Positions 5,176 through 11,887 of a stretch of DNA of 11,887 nucleotides are shown here, piece by piece; position 1 is the first letter of the stretch, and the number at the start of each line of letters is the position of its first letter. The notes under the pieces are model-generated. The model saw only the letters and a program-made list of their open reading frames with translations, had not been told where the DNA came from and ran no database searches. The stretch lies in assembly GCA_001805375.1 (NCBI GenBank), contig MHFY01000137.1, positions 1 to 11,887 on the forward strand, given 5' to 3'. The DNA is from Omnitrophica WOR_2 bacterium GWA2_47_8. GTDB lineage: Bacteria; Omnitrophota; Gorgyraeia; Zapsychrales; GWA2-47-8. A program made the position numbers and the translations under genes.

Positions 5176-5747
5176 TTTTTTATAAAAACCGGCTGGTTCA
5201 AGATCTTGACACCGTTCCTTAAATAATCGATCCCCGAAATAACGGTAAAGGCAACCGTGACATACCAAAGGGCCTCCATCTTTGGCCAATATAACAATAT
5301 CCCGATAATGCAGATGACCTGAAAGAACGTGGTGGCCTTGCCCCATTTCGAGGCCTCGATATTAAGCTCGCCGTGCACGAGATAAATGATCATCGACCCT
5401 AACAGCAAGATCACATCGCGGCTGATCACGGAGACGACCAGCCAGATCGGCAGTTCGATGATCTTGAACATTGTCCCGACCTTAAAAAGACAGATAAAAG
5501 CGCTCATCAAAAGAAGCTTATCGGCGATGGGGTCCAGGATCGCGCCGGCGCGCGTCCTTTGGTTGCGGGTCCGCGCGACATAGCCGTCGATCACATCGGA
5601 AATAACCGCGAAGAGAAATATGCCCAGCGCCGCGTAGCGCAGATGATCACGGGCAGGATGGTAGTAAAGGACCGTGGAGATAAAGAATGGAACAGCCAGG
5701 ATCCTGGCGATGGTGATCTTGTTGGCGAATGTTAAAGTCAAAGTCAT
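5172..5747 (-). CDS. pgsA: CDP-diacylglycerol-glycerol-3-phosphate 3-phosphatidyltransferase
   Basis: This is a CDP-alcohol phosphatidyltransferase that makes phosphatidylglycerol phosphate from CDP-diacylglycerol and glycerol-3-phosphate, the committed step to phosphatidylglycerol and cardiolipin. The eight-residue metal/nucleotide signature is complete: D51-xx-D54-G55-xx-A58-R59, eight residues, G68-xxx-D72-xxx-D76. Several hydrophobic membrane helices surround it. 191 residues is normal for PgsA. PgsA rather than phosphatidylserine or cardiolipin synthase is inferred from length, the N-terminal ANKITIARI box and the coupled plsY. The ATG has a weak GAGA-type ribosome site. A stable hairpin lies between it and the preceding lipoprotein gene. 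Confidence 0.9.
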   Translation of the reverse strand: MTLTLTFANKITIARILAVPFFISTVLYYHPARDHLRYAALGIFLFAVISDVIDGYVARTRNQRTRAGAILDPIADKLLLMSAFICLFKVGTMFKIIELPIWLVVSVISRDVILLLGSMIIYLVHGELNIEASKWGKATTFFQVICIIGILLYWPKMEALWYVTVAFTVISGIDYLRNGVKILNQPVFIKK

Positions 5748-5763
5748 TTGGGCTTTCTCTTTA

Positions 5764-5793
5764 CCCGTTTAGAGAACTTCGTTCTCTAACGGG
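5764..5793. repeat. Stable triloop hairpin between lipoprotein gene and pgsA
   Basis: CCCGTT + AGAGAAC (5764-5777, T5770 bulged) pairs with GTTCTCT + AACGGG (5781-5793) around TTC, giving a 13-base stem. On the transcribed strand the loop is GAA closed by C-G. It starts two bases after the lipoprotein stop codon. No T-run follows, so it is more likely an mRNA processing or stability structure than a terminator. Confidence 0.75.
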
Positions 5794-5795
5794 GC

Positions 5796-6020
5796 TTACT
5801 CGACCACTTTAAGTTCAACGTTATGCTCCGGGCAGACCTTAAAGTTCGGCCCGAAGCGTTTCCCGTCGATAGGGCAATAATGGACGACCACGTTCTCTTG
5901 GGTTATCGCGTCCGTGACCGCCTTCACCGCGCTTCTGGTTTCCTGATTTTTCGCGCTGGCACACCCTGCCAATAACGCTAATACAATGATCGGGATGAAA
6001 TGTTTCAGCATTTTCATCAT
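5796..6020 (-). CDS. Small lipoprotein with Cys pair, zinc-ribbon-like
   Basis: The 74-residue precursor has a basic start, a hydrophobic core and lipobox LALLAGC, giving lipidated Cys20 and a mature protein of ~55 residues. The C-terminal part, HYCPIDGKRFGPNFKVCPEH, has two CP pairs (C49, C63) and a His (H66), reminiscent of half a zinc ribbon or a redox-active Cys pair. No known family is recognised. Its ATG overlaps the lepB stop as ATGA, so it is translationally coupled to signal peptidase I. Met2 and Met4 are alternative starts that would not change the lipobox. Being a lipoprotein, it would be processed by signal peptidase II, not by its neighbour LepB. It may play an envelope or metal-handling role, but this is inference only. 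Confidence 0.8.
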   Translation of the reverse strand: MMKMLKHFIPIIVLALLAGCASAKNQETRSAVKAVTDAITQENVVVHYCPIDGKRFGPNFKVCPEHNVELKVVE

Positions 6021-6613
6021 TTAATGATCCGCAGCCGGTCTAAAGGCCAATAAATGACCTCGGCCCGGCCGATCAAATTCTCTTCCGGAACAAAACCCCA
6101 GAACCGGCTGTCAGAACTCGATCCGCTGTTATCCCCCAGGACAAAAAAGTGCCCCGCCGGGACTTTGATCTTCTGGTTCAGCTGGCCGTAATCGCCGCGG
6201 TTATAGTAATACGTATTTTTGATCCGCGGCTCTTCGATCAGATGGCCGTTGACATAAATATCGCCTTCCTTGATCTCAACCGTTTCTCCCCCCAAGCCGA
6301 TCAGCCGTTTTATAAAATCCTTTTTTGGCGTGCCCGGATAAACAAAAACGATCACATCTCCCCGTTGAGGCTTTGTAAAACCGGGGATCCTATTGTGGGT
6401 CAATGGGACAAGCGGCCCGTAACGTAATTTGTTGACTAAAAGCCGGTCGCCCTCCAGGAGGGTCATCCGCATCGAACCGCTGGGGATCTTAAAGGCCTGG
6501 ACAAAGAACGTGCGGATGAACATCGCCAGGATGAACGCGATAACGATCGATTCGATCCATTCATACGTTGCGGATTTTCTGAAATCTTTTTTAATTTTCG
6601 TTTTCTCGTCCAT
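6017..6613 (-). CDS. lepB: Signal peptidase I
   Basis: LepB is the membrane-bound serine protease that removes Sec/Tat signal peptides on the outer face of the inner membrane. The 198-residue protein has one N-terminal membrane segment (~18-38), then box B IPSGSM with catalytic Ser47, box D RGDVIVF...DFIKR with general base Lys102, and box E GDNSGSSSDSRFWGFVP. The common SMxPTL reads SMRMTL here, a mild departure next to the nucleophile. The length is that of the short single-span form. The ATG overlaps the lepA stop (TAATG), so lepA and lepB are coupled, the arrangement known from many bacteria. Confidence 0.96.
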   Translation of the reverse strand: MDEKTKIKKDFRKSATYEWIESIVIAFILAMFIRTFFVQAFKIPSGSMRMTLLEGDRLLVNKLRYGPLVPLTHNRIPGFTKPQRGDVIVFVYPGTPKKDFIKRLIGLGGETVEIKEGDIYVNGHLIEEPRIKNTYYYNRGDYGQLNQKIKVPAGHFFVLGDNSGSSSDSRFWGFVPEENLIGRAEVIYWPLDRLRIIK

Positions 6614-8403
6614 TAGATCTTTAAAGCCGCTAAAAACGCCTCTTGCGGCACCTCCACATTCCCGATCTGTTTTAATTTCTTTTTACCCGCTTTTTGTTTT
6701 TCCCAGAGTTTGCGTTTTCGGGTGATATCACCGCCGTAACATTTGGCCGTGACATTTTTCCCGACGGATTTGACCTTACTGCTCGCGATAATGCGCCCGT
6801 CGCAGCTGGCCTGGATCTTCACCTCGAACAGCTGCTGAGGGATCAGCTCTTTTAATTTATTGACCAACGCGGAGCCTTTTTCATAGGCCCGGTCCTTATG
6901 CACCAGGCAGGAAAAGGCGTCGCAGAGTTTTTCGTTGATCAAAATATCTAATTTGGCGATCGCGGCCCCCTGGTAACCTTTAAATTCGTAATCAATGGAC
7001 CCATAACCGCGGGTGACGGACTTTATCTGGTCGTTAAAATCAACGATGACCTCGGAAAGAGGAATATCAAAAATGATCCGCATACGGTCCGAAACAAATT
7101 CGCTCTTTTGAAAGATCCCGCGCTTAGCTTTAGCCAATTCGATCACCTTGTCCATGACATTGACCGGGCTTAGGATCGACACTTGAAGATACGGTTCTTC
7201 GATGGACGTGGTATCTGACCCGTCGGGCAGATCTGCCGGGTTCTCCAGCTGAATGACCCCTTTGCTTTTGGTCGTGACCCGGTAACCGACGTTGGGCGTG
7301 GTCAGGATAAGATTAAGGTCATATTCCCGCTGTAATCTTTCCTGGATGATCTCCATGTGCAGAAGGCCCAAAAACCCGCAGCGAAAACCATGACCGAAGG
7401 ATTGGGAGCTTTCCGGTTCAGAACCGAAACTCGGGTCATTGAGCCGTAACTTTTCAATGGCTTCGCGCAGCGCCGGATAATCACCCGCGCTGACCGGATA
7501 CACCCCGCAGAAGACCAACGGCTTTAACTGCCGGTACCCGTCCAGCGGTTTGGGCGTGGGGTTCTCAAAATCCGTGACCGTGTCTCCTATCCTTACCAAT
7601 TGCGGGTCATGGATGTTACAGGTGATATACCCGACCTCACCGGCGGTCAATTCCTTGATCTGCATCGGCTCCGGTTTAAAGACACCCACCTCCTCGATAT
7701 GAAAATCCTGGTTGCTATGCATCATCCGGATATGCGCTTTAGGCTTCAAACACCCTTCCATCAGCCGCACATAAATGACGATCCCCTTATAAATATCATA
7801 TTTCATATCAAAGATAAGCGCCTTTAGCGGATGGTCATCTTTCCCCTCCGGGTGAGGAATAAAATGGACGATCTTTTCAAAAAGCTCTTTGATGTTAAGG
7901 CCTTCTTTGGCCGAGACATACTGGATATCCGATTCCTTAAATTTAAAGATATCCAGCATCTCCTTTTTCGCGTGCTCGAGATCGATGTTGGTGATGTCGA
8001 TCTTGTTGATGACCGGCAAAATTTCTAAGTTATTATCGATGGCCAAATAATAATTGGCCACGGTCTGGGATTCAACACCTTGGGAAGCGTCAACGACCAA
8101 AAGCGCGCCTTCACAGGCACGCAAGGACTTTTCCACCTCATACGTAAAATCCACATGGCCCGGCGTATCGATAAGGTTAATGACATATTCCTTCCCGTCG
8201 TTGGCCTTGTACGTCAACCGCACCGCCGAGGCCTTGATCGTGATCCCGCGTTCCCGTTCCAAGTCCATATCGTCCAGAAGCTGGTTTTTGAACTTCCGCT
8301 CATCAATGGCCCCGGTAAAAAGCAGCAGCCTATCTGCCAGGGTCGATTTGCCGTGGTCGATATGTGCGATGATGGAGAAATTTCTTATAAGTGTTTTATC
8401 CAT
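6613..8403 (-). CDS. lepA: Elongation factor 4 (LepA), ribosome back-translocating GTPase
   Basis: LepA/EF4 is a translational GTPase that acts on ribosomes during stress and initiation. At 596 residues it is full length. G motifs: G1 AHIDHGKST (13-21), G2 RERGIT, G3 DTPGH, G4 NKID, G5 SAK. Domains II-IV and the LepA-specific C-terminal domain follow (e.g. KAGKKKLKQIGNVEVPQEAF near the end, a family hallmark). Translation starts at an ATG with no recognisable Shine-Dalgarno sequence. The ~50 bases upstream can form competing hairpins that reach back over the cmk stop, so its expression may depend on RNA structure or coupling. Confidence 0.98.
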   Translation of the reverse strand: MDKTLIRNFSIIAHIDHGKSTLADRLLLFTGAIDERKFKNQLLDDMDLERERGITIKASAVRLTYKANDGKEYVINLIDTPGHVDFTYEVEKSLRACEGALLVVDASQGVESQTVANYYLAIDNNLEILPVINKIDITNIDLEHAKKEMLDIFKFKESDIQYVSAKEGLNIKELFEKIVHFIPHPEGKDDHPLKALIFDMKYDIYKGIVIYVRLMEGCLKPKAHIRMMHSNQDFHIEEVGVFKPEPMQIKELTAGEVGYITCNIHDPQLVRIGDTVTDFENPTPKPLDGYRQLKPLVFCGVYPVSAGDYPALREAIEKLRLNDPSFGSEPESSQSFGHGFRCGFLGLLHMEIIQERLQREYDLNLILTTPNVGYRVTTKSKGVIQLENPADLPDGSDTTSIEEPYLQVSILSPVNVMDKVIELAKAKRGIFQKSEFVSDRMRIIFDIPLSEVIVDFNDQIKSVTRGYGSIDYEFKGYQGAAIAKLDILINEKLCDAFSCLVHKDRAYEKGSALVNKLKELIPQQLFEVKIQASCDGRIIASSKVKSVGKNVTAKCYGGDITRKRKLWEKQKAGKKKLKQIGNVEVPQEAFLAALKI

Positions 8404-8414
8404 AATACGTTATT

Positions 8415-8472
8415 CGTGAAGCGTCTCTCGTGAAGCGAAAAACGAACGACGCTTCACGTTTCACGAGAGACG
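8415..8472. repeat. Nested, competing inverted repeats across the cmk-lepA junction
   Basis: Three perfect pairings share sequence: CGTCTCTCGTGAA (8422-8434) with TTCACGAGAGACG (8460-8472), 13 bases; CGTGAAGCG (8429-8437) with CGCTTCACG (8450-8458), 9 bases; and CGTGAAGCGTC (8415-8425) with GACGCTTCACG (8448-8458), 11 bases. They cannot all form at once. The element covers the last codons and stop of cmk and most of the gap before lepA, whose ATG lacks a ribosome site. Confidence 0.8.
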
Positions 8473-9137
8473 TTAATATATTTTAAAATCTTCTCCGCCA
8501 CCTCTTCCACTGTCGATGAGGTGGAGTCGATGAAAATGGCGTCGTCCGCCTTTTTCAAAGGGCCGACCGTCCGGGTCAGGTCTTTATTATCGCGCTCCGC
8601 CAATTCCTTCTTTAATTTTTCGGCCTCGACATCTTTGCCGGCCTGCCTTAACTCTTTGACCCTGCGCTCAACTCTTTCTTCAAAATTGGCATCCAGATAA
8701 AATTTATGCGGAGCTTTTGGAAAAACAACCGTGCCGGTATCGCGCCCTTCCACCACCACATTGCTTTTTTCGCCGATGATACGCTGCCAGTTGACCATGA
8801 TCTCCCGAATCTTAGGCGCGCGGGCGATATAAAACGTATTATTCGTCACCTCAAGGCTGCGGATCTCTTCGGAAACGTCCTCGCCGTCCAAAAAAACTTT
8901 CAATTTTCCATCCTGAGTTTGCAGATCAATGGCCGTCTTTGCGGCCAATTGGACCAGGGCGGATTCATCATCCAGTTTTACCTTCTGCCGCAGGGCCTTT
9001 AAGGTCAGGGCCCGGTACATGGCCCCGGTGTCCAGATAGGCGTAATTCAATCGTTTGGCCAAGGCCTTGGCGACCGTGCTTTTTCCCGCGCCGGCCGGCC
9101 CGTCGATCGTGATAACTTGAGTCTTACCTTTAAGCAT
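8454..9137 (-). CDS. cmk: Cytidylate kinase
   Basis: Cmk transfers phosphate from ATP to CMP/dCMP, recycling pyrimidine nucleotides and feeding CDP-diacylglycerol synthesis. At 227 residues it matches the family. Seen motifs: P-loop GPAGAGKST (13-21), YLDTGAMYRA (34-43), EGRDTGTVVFP (130-140), RVKELRQAGKDV, and the C-terminal RD-containing lid then DDAIFIDSTSSTVEEV. The start codon lies inside the end of tyrA (8-base overlap ATGCTTAA). The last codons (Asn-Val-Ser-Arg-Glu-Thr) are encoded by one arm of an inverted repeat, suggesting the natural C terminus was altered by that element. The CMP link to the downstream phospholipid genes is metabolically sensible but may be coincidental. Confidence 0.96.
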   Translation of the reverse strand: MLKGKTQVITIDGPAGAGKSTVAKALAKRLNYAYLDTGAMYRALTLKALRQKVKLDDESALVQLAAKTAIDLQTQDGKLKVFLDGEDVSEEIRSLEVTNNTFYIARAPKIREIMVNWQRIIGEKSNVVVEGRDTGTVVFPKAPHKFYLDANFEERVERRVKELRQAGKDVEAEKLKKELAERDNKDLTRTVGPLKKADDAIFIDSTSSTVEEVAEKILKYINVSRET

Positions 9138-9993
9138 TTTTTGATAGATTGTCGCGCTTATTTTTTGCTCTTTGGAGATGCTCGATGAGTTCCTTTTCGT
9201 CCTTGGTCATGATCGCCCGGCGAAAGGCCCCGATATTTTTAACGAACTCATCTAAGGTCTTCAAGATATACTCGGAGTTGGACAAACAAATGTCGTTCCA
9301 CATCTGCGGGGAGGATGAAGCAATGCGGGTTGTGTCTTTTAGCCCTTGGGCGGCAAAGGGGATAAATTCCGAAGGGATGCTGTCGATCAGGCCATACGCC
9401 AGCAAATGCGGGAGATGGCTGATGAAGGCCAAAGCCTTATCATGTTCTTCGGGGGTCAAGACCTTGACATCGGCGCCTACCTTGGCCCAGAAATGTTTTA
9501 TCTTATCGCGCGCCAAACGGTTGGTCTTGTCGGTCGGAGTAATAATGCAGGAGGAATTCTCGAACAATTCCGCTATTGCGTTGACCACACCCATCTTCTC
9601 AGACCCGGCCAAAGGATGAGACCCGATAAAAAAAGCATGGTTCGGCAATATCTTATGCGCCGCTTCGACAATGGCCTTTTTGGTGCTGCCCACATCCGTA
9701 ATAATGCAGCTGTGGCGGATCAGGGGCGCCAATTTAACCAGAAAATTAATTATGGTCAAGACCGGCGTGGCTAAAATGATCAGGTCGGAATGCTGGATAG
9801 CGGCTTGGAGGTCGGTAAAACCCCGGTCAATGGCCTTGATCTTTAAGGCGTAATCCAAAGACGTGCTTTTTTGGGAAACACCCACGATCTCCCGGGCAAG
9901 ATTGTGCTTTCTTATCGCTAGGCCTATAGAGCCACCGATAAGGCCAACCCCTACGATCGTTACCTTGCGGAATAATTGCTTATTAAATACCAT
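9130..9993 (-). CDS. tyrA: Prephenate (or arogenate) dehydrogenase
   Basis: TyrA oxidatively decarboxylates prephenate to 4-hydroxyphenylpyruvate, or arogenate to tyrosine, using NAD(P)+. The 287-residue protein has the Rossmann motif VGVGLIGGSIG (14-24), TDVGSTK (99-105), the catalytic/substrate segment GSHPLAGSEKMG with H126, and SHLPHLLA (192-199) with a second conserved His. There is no fused chorismate mutase or ACT domain, so it is the single-domain form. Which cyclohexadienyl substrate it prefers cannot be told. The ATG has no clear ribosome site. It lies 120 bases after aroF, beyond a terminator-like hairpin, so it may be attenuated or have its own promoter. Its end overlaps cmk by 8 bases. 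Confidence 0.95.
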   Translation of the reverse strand: MVFNKQLFRKVTIVGVGLIGGSIGLAIRKHNLAREIVGVSQKSTSLDYALKIKAIDRGFTDLQAAIQHSDLIILATPVLTIINFLVKLAPLIRHSCIITDVGSTKKAIVEAAHKILPNHAFFIGSHPLAGSEKMGVVNAIAELFENSSCIITPTDKTNRLARDKIKHFWAKVGADVKVLTPEEHDKALAFISHLPHLLAYGLIDSIPSEFIPFAAQGLKDTTRIASSSPQMWNDICLSNSEYILKTLDEFVKNIGAFRRAIMTKDEKELIEHLQRAKNKRDNLSKNA

Positions 9994-10047
9994 TTAAAAA
10001 TATAAATCTCTCAAAATTGTTTGATCCTGCTAAAAAAATTTTAACGG

Positions 10048-10087
10048 AAAAATTGAACTTGCAGGATTTTCTACGCCTGCAAGTTCA
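10048..10087 (-). terminator. Terminator-like hairpin between aroF and tyrA
   Basis: TGAACTTGCAGG (10054-10065) and CCTGCAAGTTCA (10076-10087) form a perfect 12-base stem with a 10-base loop. On the minus strand the stem is followed by ATTTTT (A-run 10048-10052). It could end the hisC-aroF transcript or act as a partial terminator inside the operon. Confidence 0.65.
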
Positions 10088-10111
10088 TCCTTAGTTCAAA
10101 GGAACTAAGGA
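10088..10111. repeat. Second perfect hairpin directly after the aroF stop
   Basis: TCCTTAGTTC (10088-10097) and GAACTAAGGA (10102-10111) form a perfect 10-base stem with a 4-base loop. It begins two bases after the aroF stop and abuts the terminator-like hairpin with no gap between them. No T-run of its own. Confidence 0.7.
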
Positions 10112-10113
10112 CT

Positions 10114-11127
10114 TCAGATCTCCCGCGAAACTGCACCGGCGATCTTCGCTAAATCTTTCATCAGAGCGGCAAAATTATCCGGGATCAACGACTGCGGCCC
10201 ATCCGACAACGCCTCTTCAGGGTTCTGATGGACTTCGATCATCAAACCGTCGCATCCGGCGGCAACCGCGGCCTTGGCCACACTGGGGACAAGACCCCAA
10301 CGTCCGGTCCCGTGACTTGGGTCGACAATGATCGGCAAATGCGATAATTGTTTGACCACGGGCACGGCATTGATATCCAAGGTATTACGCGTCGCTGTTT
10401 CAAAAGTGCGGATGCCCCGCTCGCACAGCATAACATTGAAATTTCCCTGCGCTAAAATATACTCCGCTGACATCAAAAGGTCCTTGATAGTGGCGCTTAA
10501 GCCTCTTTTTAATAGAACAGGCTTCTGCGTCAACCCGACTTCTTTAAGAAGCGAAAAATTCTGCATATTCCGAGCGCCGATCTGAAAGATGTCGGAATAC
10601 TTATCGATCAATCCGACCTGCCGGGGATCCATGACCTCGGTGATCGTGGCTAACCCGGTTTCCTTGCCCACATCCGCTAAATATTTTAACCCTTCTTCTC
10701 CCAATCCTTGAAAATCATACGGAGACGTCCGCGGTTTAAAAGCCCCTCCGCGCAAGACCGTGGCCCCGGCCTTTTTTATCTTTTTGGCAATGTCCAATAA
10801 ACTCGAATGGTTCTCGATCGAACAAGGGCCGGCCATCACAATGATCTTCTTGGCGCCTATCTGAACGTTCTTAACTTTGATGACCGAATCTTCTTTTTTA
10901 AATTCTCGGGAGACCAATTTATACGGCGCCAAGACGGGCATGACCCGCTCTACCCCGGGGAAAACCTCCAGGGGCGTGCTGCGCAAGACATCTTCCGGTC
11001 CGATAAACCCGACGATGGTCCTTTCCACACCTCGGGAAATATGCGCCTTTAAACCTAATTTCTCAGCCTTTTCGATCAGATGGTGCAGCTGCTCCTCTGT
11101 TACGTTCGGCCGCATAATGACGATCAT
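10114..11127 (-). CDS. aroF: 3-deoxy-7-phosphoheptulonate (DAHP) synthase, Thermotoga type
   Basis: This enzyme condenses phosphoenolpyruvate and erythrose-4-phosphate to DAHP, the first step of the shikimate pathway. The 337 residues align end to end with the Thermotoga maritima enzyme (type I-beta). An N-terminal ferredoxin-like (ACT-like) regulatory domain (~1-65; MIVIMRP...ERTIVGFIG) is followed by a (beta/alpha)8 barrel. The metal ligands fall at the same numbers as in that protein: C102 (AGPCSIE), H272 (DPSHGTG), E298 (IEVHQ), D309 (SDGPQS). KPRTSPY (131-137) and QIGARNMQN (182-190) are also conserved. The added domain implies feedback control by tyrosine/phenylalanine. The start is fixed by an AAGGAGG ribosome site within the end of hisC and an ATGA overlap. 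Confidence 0.96.
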   Translation of the reverse strand: MIVIMRPNVTEEQLHHLIEKAEKLGLKAHISRGVERTIVGFIGPEDVLRSTPLEVFPGVERVMPVLAPYKLVSREFKKEDSVIKVKNVQIGAKKIIVMAGPCSIENHSSLLDIAKKIKKAGATVLRGGAFKPRTSPYDFQGLGEEGLKYLADVGKETGLATITEVMDPRQVGLIDKYSDIFQIGARNMQNFSLLKEVGLTQKPVLLKRGLSATIKDLLMSAEYILAQGNFNVMLCERGIRTFETATRNTLDINAVPVVKQLSHLPIIVDPSHGTGRWGLVPSVAKAAVAAGCDGLMIEVHQNPEEALSDGPQSLIPDNFAALMKDLAKIAGAVSREI

Positions 11128-11887
11128 AAGACCTCCTTCAATGCCTGAATGAACTTATTGTTTTCTTTCTCCGTGCCGATCGTGACACGGATAAAACTTT
11201 TCAATCCCCAAGGCCCCATATCGCGCACGATGACTCCTTTTTTCATCAAGCCATCACTCACCGGTTTTGCCTCTTTTTTCAGATCGATCAAAATAAAATT
11301 GGTCACGCTCTCCTTACATGTTACCCCCAAACCCTTGATTTTTTTATACAAATATTCTTTTTGTTTTTTGATCTCCCGCGCGACCTTTTGATAGTACGTT
11401 TTATCTTCCAGGCACGCCAAGGCCGCCGCTTGCGCCAAGGAGTTGACATTAAATGGTTCGCGCACACGGTTTAAAAAGCTGATCATTTCCTTATTCGCCA
11501 CACCGTAACCGATACGCAATCCCGCCAATCCGTACATCTTGGAAAAGGTACGGGTCACGATCAAATTCTCGAACTCTTTCAAAAGCTCAATAGAGCGAGG
11601 ATAATCTTTGGACGACACATATTCAAAATAAGCCTCGTCGACAAAAACCACGATATCCTTGCGCAGACCCCTCATAAAATACACCAGCTGATCATGAGTG
11701 ACGAACGTTCCGGCCGGGTTATCCGGGTTCCCGATAAAAATGACCTTTGTTTTATCGGTGACCGCTGCTTTCATCGCAGTTAAGTTGTAACGGAAATCCA
11801 GCAAAGGAACCGCATGGATCGTTGCGCCGGCGATCTTGGACGCGAGCTCATAGATCAGGAACGACGGTTTCGCGATGACCACTTCAT
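11124..11887 (-). CDS. hisC: Histidinol-phosphate / aromatic aminotransferase, C-terminal two thirds (runs off right edge)
   Basis: This is a PLP-dependent class I/II aminotransferase of the HisC group. The visible part (~253 codons) lacks roughly the first 100 residues, beyond the window; the GTG at 11882 is internal, as the frame stays open to the edge. Visible motifs: KPSFLIYELAS (substrate side), FIGNPDNPAG (PLP-binding Asn), VDEAYFEY (PLP Asp), and RTFSKMYGLAGLRIGYG containing the Schiff-base Lys and phosphate-binding Arg. A C-terminal FIRVTIGT supplies the carboxylate-binding Arg. HisC-family enzymes act on histidinol phosphate and often on phenylpyruvate and hydroxyphenylpyruvate as well. 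Position in front of aroF and tyrA, with an ATGA overlap, suggests an aromatic amino acid role here; a single dual-purpose enzyme is possible. Confidence 0.92.
   Translation of the reverse strand, partial: EVVIAKPSFLIYELASKIAGATIHAVPLLDFRYNLTAMKAAVTDKTKVIFIGNPDNPAGTFVTHDQLVYFMRGLRKDIVVFVDEAYFEYVSSKDYPRSIELLKEFENLIVTRTFSKMYGLAGLRIGYGVANKEMISFLNRVREPFNVNSLAQAAALACLEDKTYYQKVAREIKKQKEYLYKKIKGLGVTCKESVTNFILIDLKKEAKPVSDGLMKKGVIVRDMGPWGLKSFIRVTIGTEKENNKFIQALKEVL
11128..11138 (-). promoter_or_regulatory. Strong ribosome binding site of aroF inside hisC
   Basis: AAGGAGGT lies just before CTT-ATG on the minus strand and forms part of the last hisC codons. It is the best Shine-Dalgarno match in the window and supports efficient, coupled translation of DAHP synthase. 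Confidence 0.8.

Noticed and set aside
5176..5346. A 57-codon N-terminal extension of plsY.
   Set aside because: It is out-of-phase read-through of pgsA; family homology and an ATGA overlap both begin at the ATG at 5175.
6149..6725. Plus-strand frames opposite lepB and the lepA end.
   Set aside because: Shadows of strongly conserved genes on the other strand.
8415..8472. Possible CRISPR or tandem repeat array at the cmk-lepA junction.
   Set aside because: Repeats are 9-13 bases, inverted and without regular spacers, so this is a hairpin element, not CRISPR.
9149..9774. Two long plus-strand frames opposite tyrA.
   Set aside because: TyrA has all its motifs; the antisense frames have no recognisable domain and no start signals.
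9994..10047. A tyrA promoter in the AT-rich gap after the aroF hairpins.
   Set aside because: TATATT and TTAAAA-like words occur, but no -35/-10 pair with acceptable spacing before the ATG.

Overview
The window looks like chromosome from a diderm (Gram-negative-type) bacterium of middling GC. It encodes two lipobox lipoproteins, one with a peptidoglycan-binding domain, and a PgsA/PlsY phospholipid pair. The short-spaced gene style, the Thermotoga-type DAHP synthase and the many short intergenic palindromes suggest an uncultivated lineage such as Candidatus Omnitrophota. That placement is a guess from style; no marker gene here proves it. There are no tRNA or rRNA genes, no transposase and no CRISPR array.

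Layout. Nearly everything is on the minus strand, so transcription runs from high to low coordinates. The right two thirds (11887 down to 4546) is one tightly packed run: hisC (truncated by the window edge), aroF, tyrA, cmk, lepA, lepB, a 74-residue lipoprotein, pgsA and plsY. Most junctions overlap: ATGA at hisC/aroF, lepB/lipoprotein and pgsA/plsY, 8 bases at tyrA/cmk, and TAATG at lepA/lepB. The breaks are aroF/tyrA (two tandem hairpins, the second followed by a T-run), cmk/lepA (competing inverted repeats over the cmk stop) and lipoprotein/pgsA (a triloop hairpin). The run joins the chorismate-to-tyrosine/phenylalanine branch, pyrimidine nucleotide salvage, a translation GTPase, signal peptide processing and acidic phospholipid synthesis.

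Between 4545 and 3678 a 116-residue basic protein of unknown function has its own promoter-like sequence and a clear intrinsic terminator. Next come a coiled-coil plus peptidoglycan-binding lipoprotein and a YeeZ-like SDR protein (3677-2415). The only plus-strand gene (1808-2422) encodes an exported transglutaminase-like cysteine peptidase; it converges on the SDR gene with both stop codons inside one 8-base palindrome. Divergent from it is a second minus-strand group: a 1-phosphofructokinase-type PfkB kinase, a single-domain response regulator, and a secreted protein that runs off the left edge.

The core genes are ordinary. The unusual signal is a set of compact inverted repeats at gene ends, in leaders and apparently inside one coding frame. 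Four are triloop hairpins of the form C(NNN)G on the minus strand. The left-edge secreted protein appears to have palindromic DNA translated in frame, reminiscent of Rickettsia palindromic elements. I see no clearly new multi-gene system; the palindromes and the orphan gene are the best leads.
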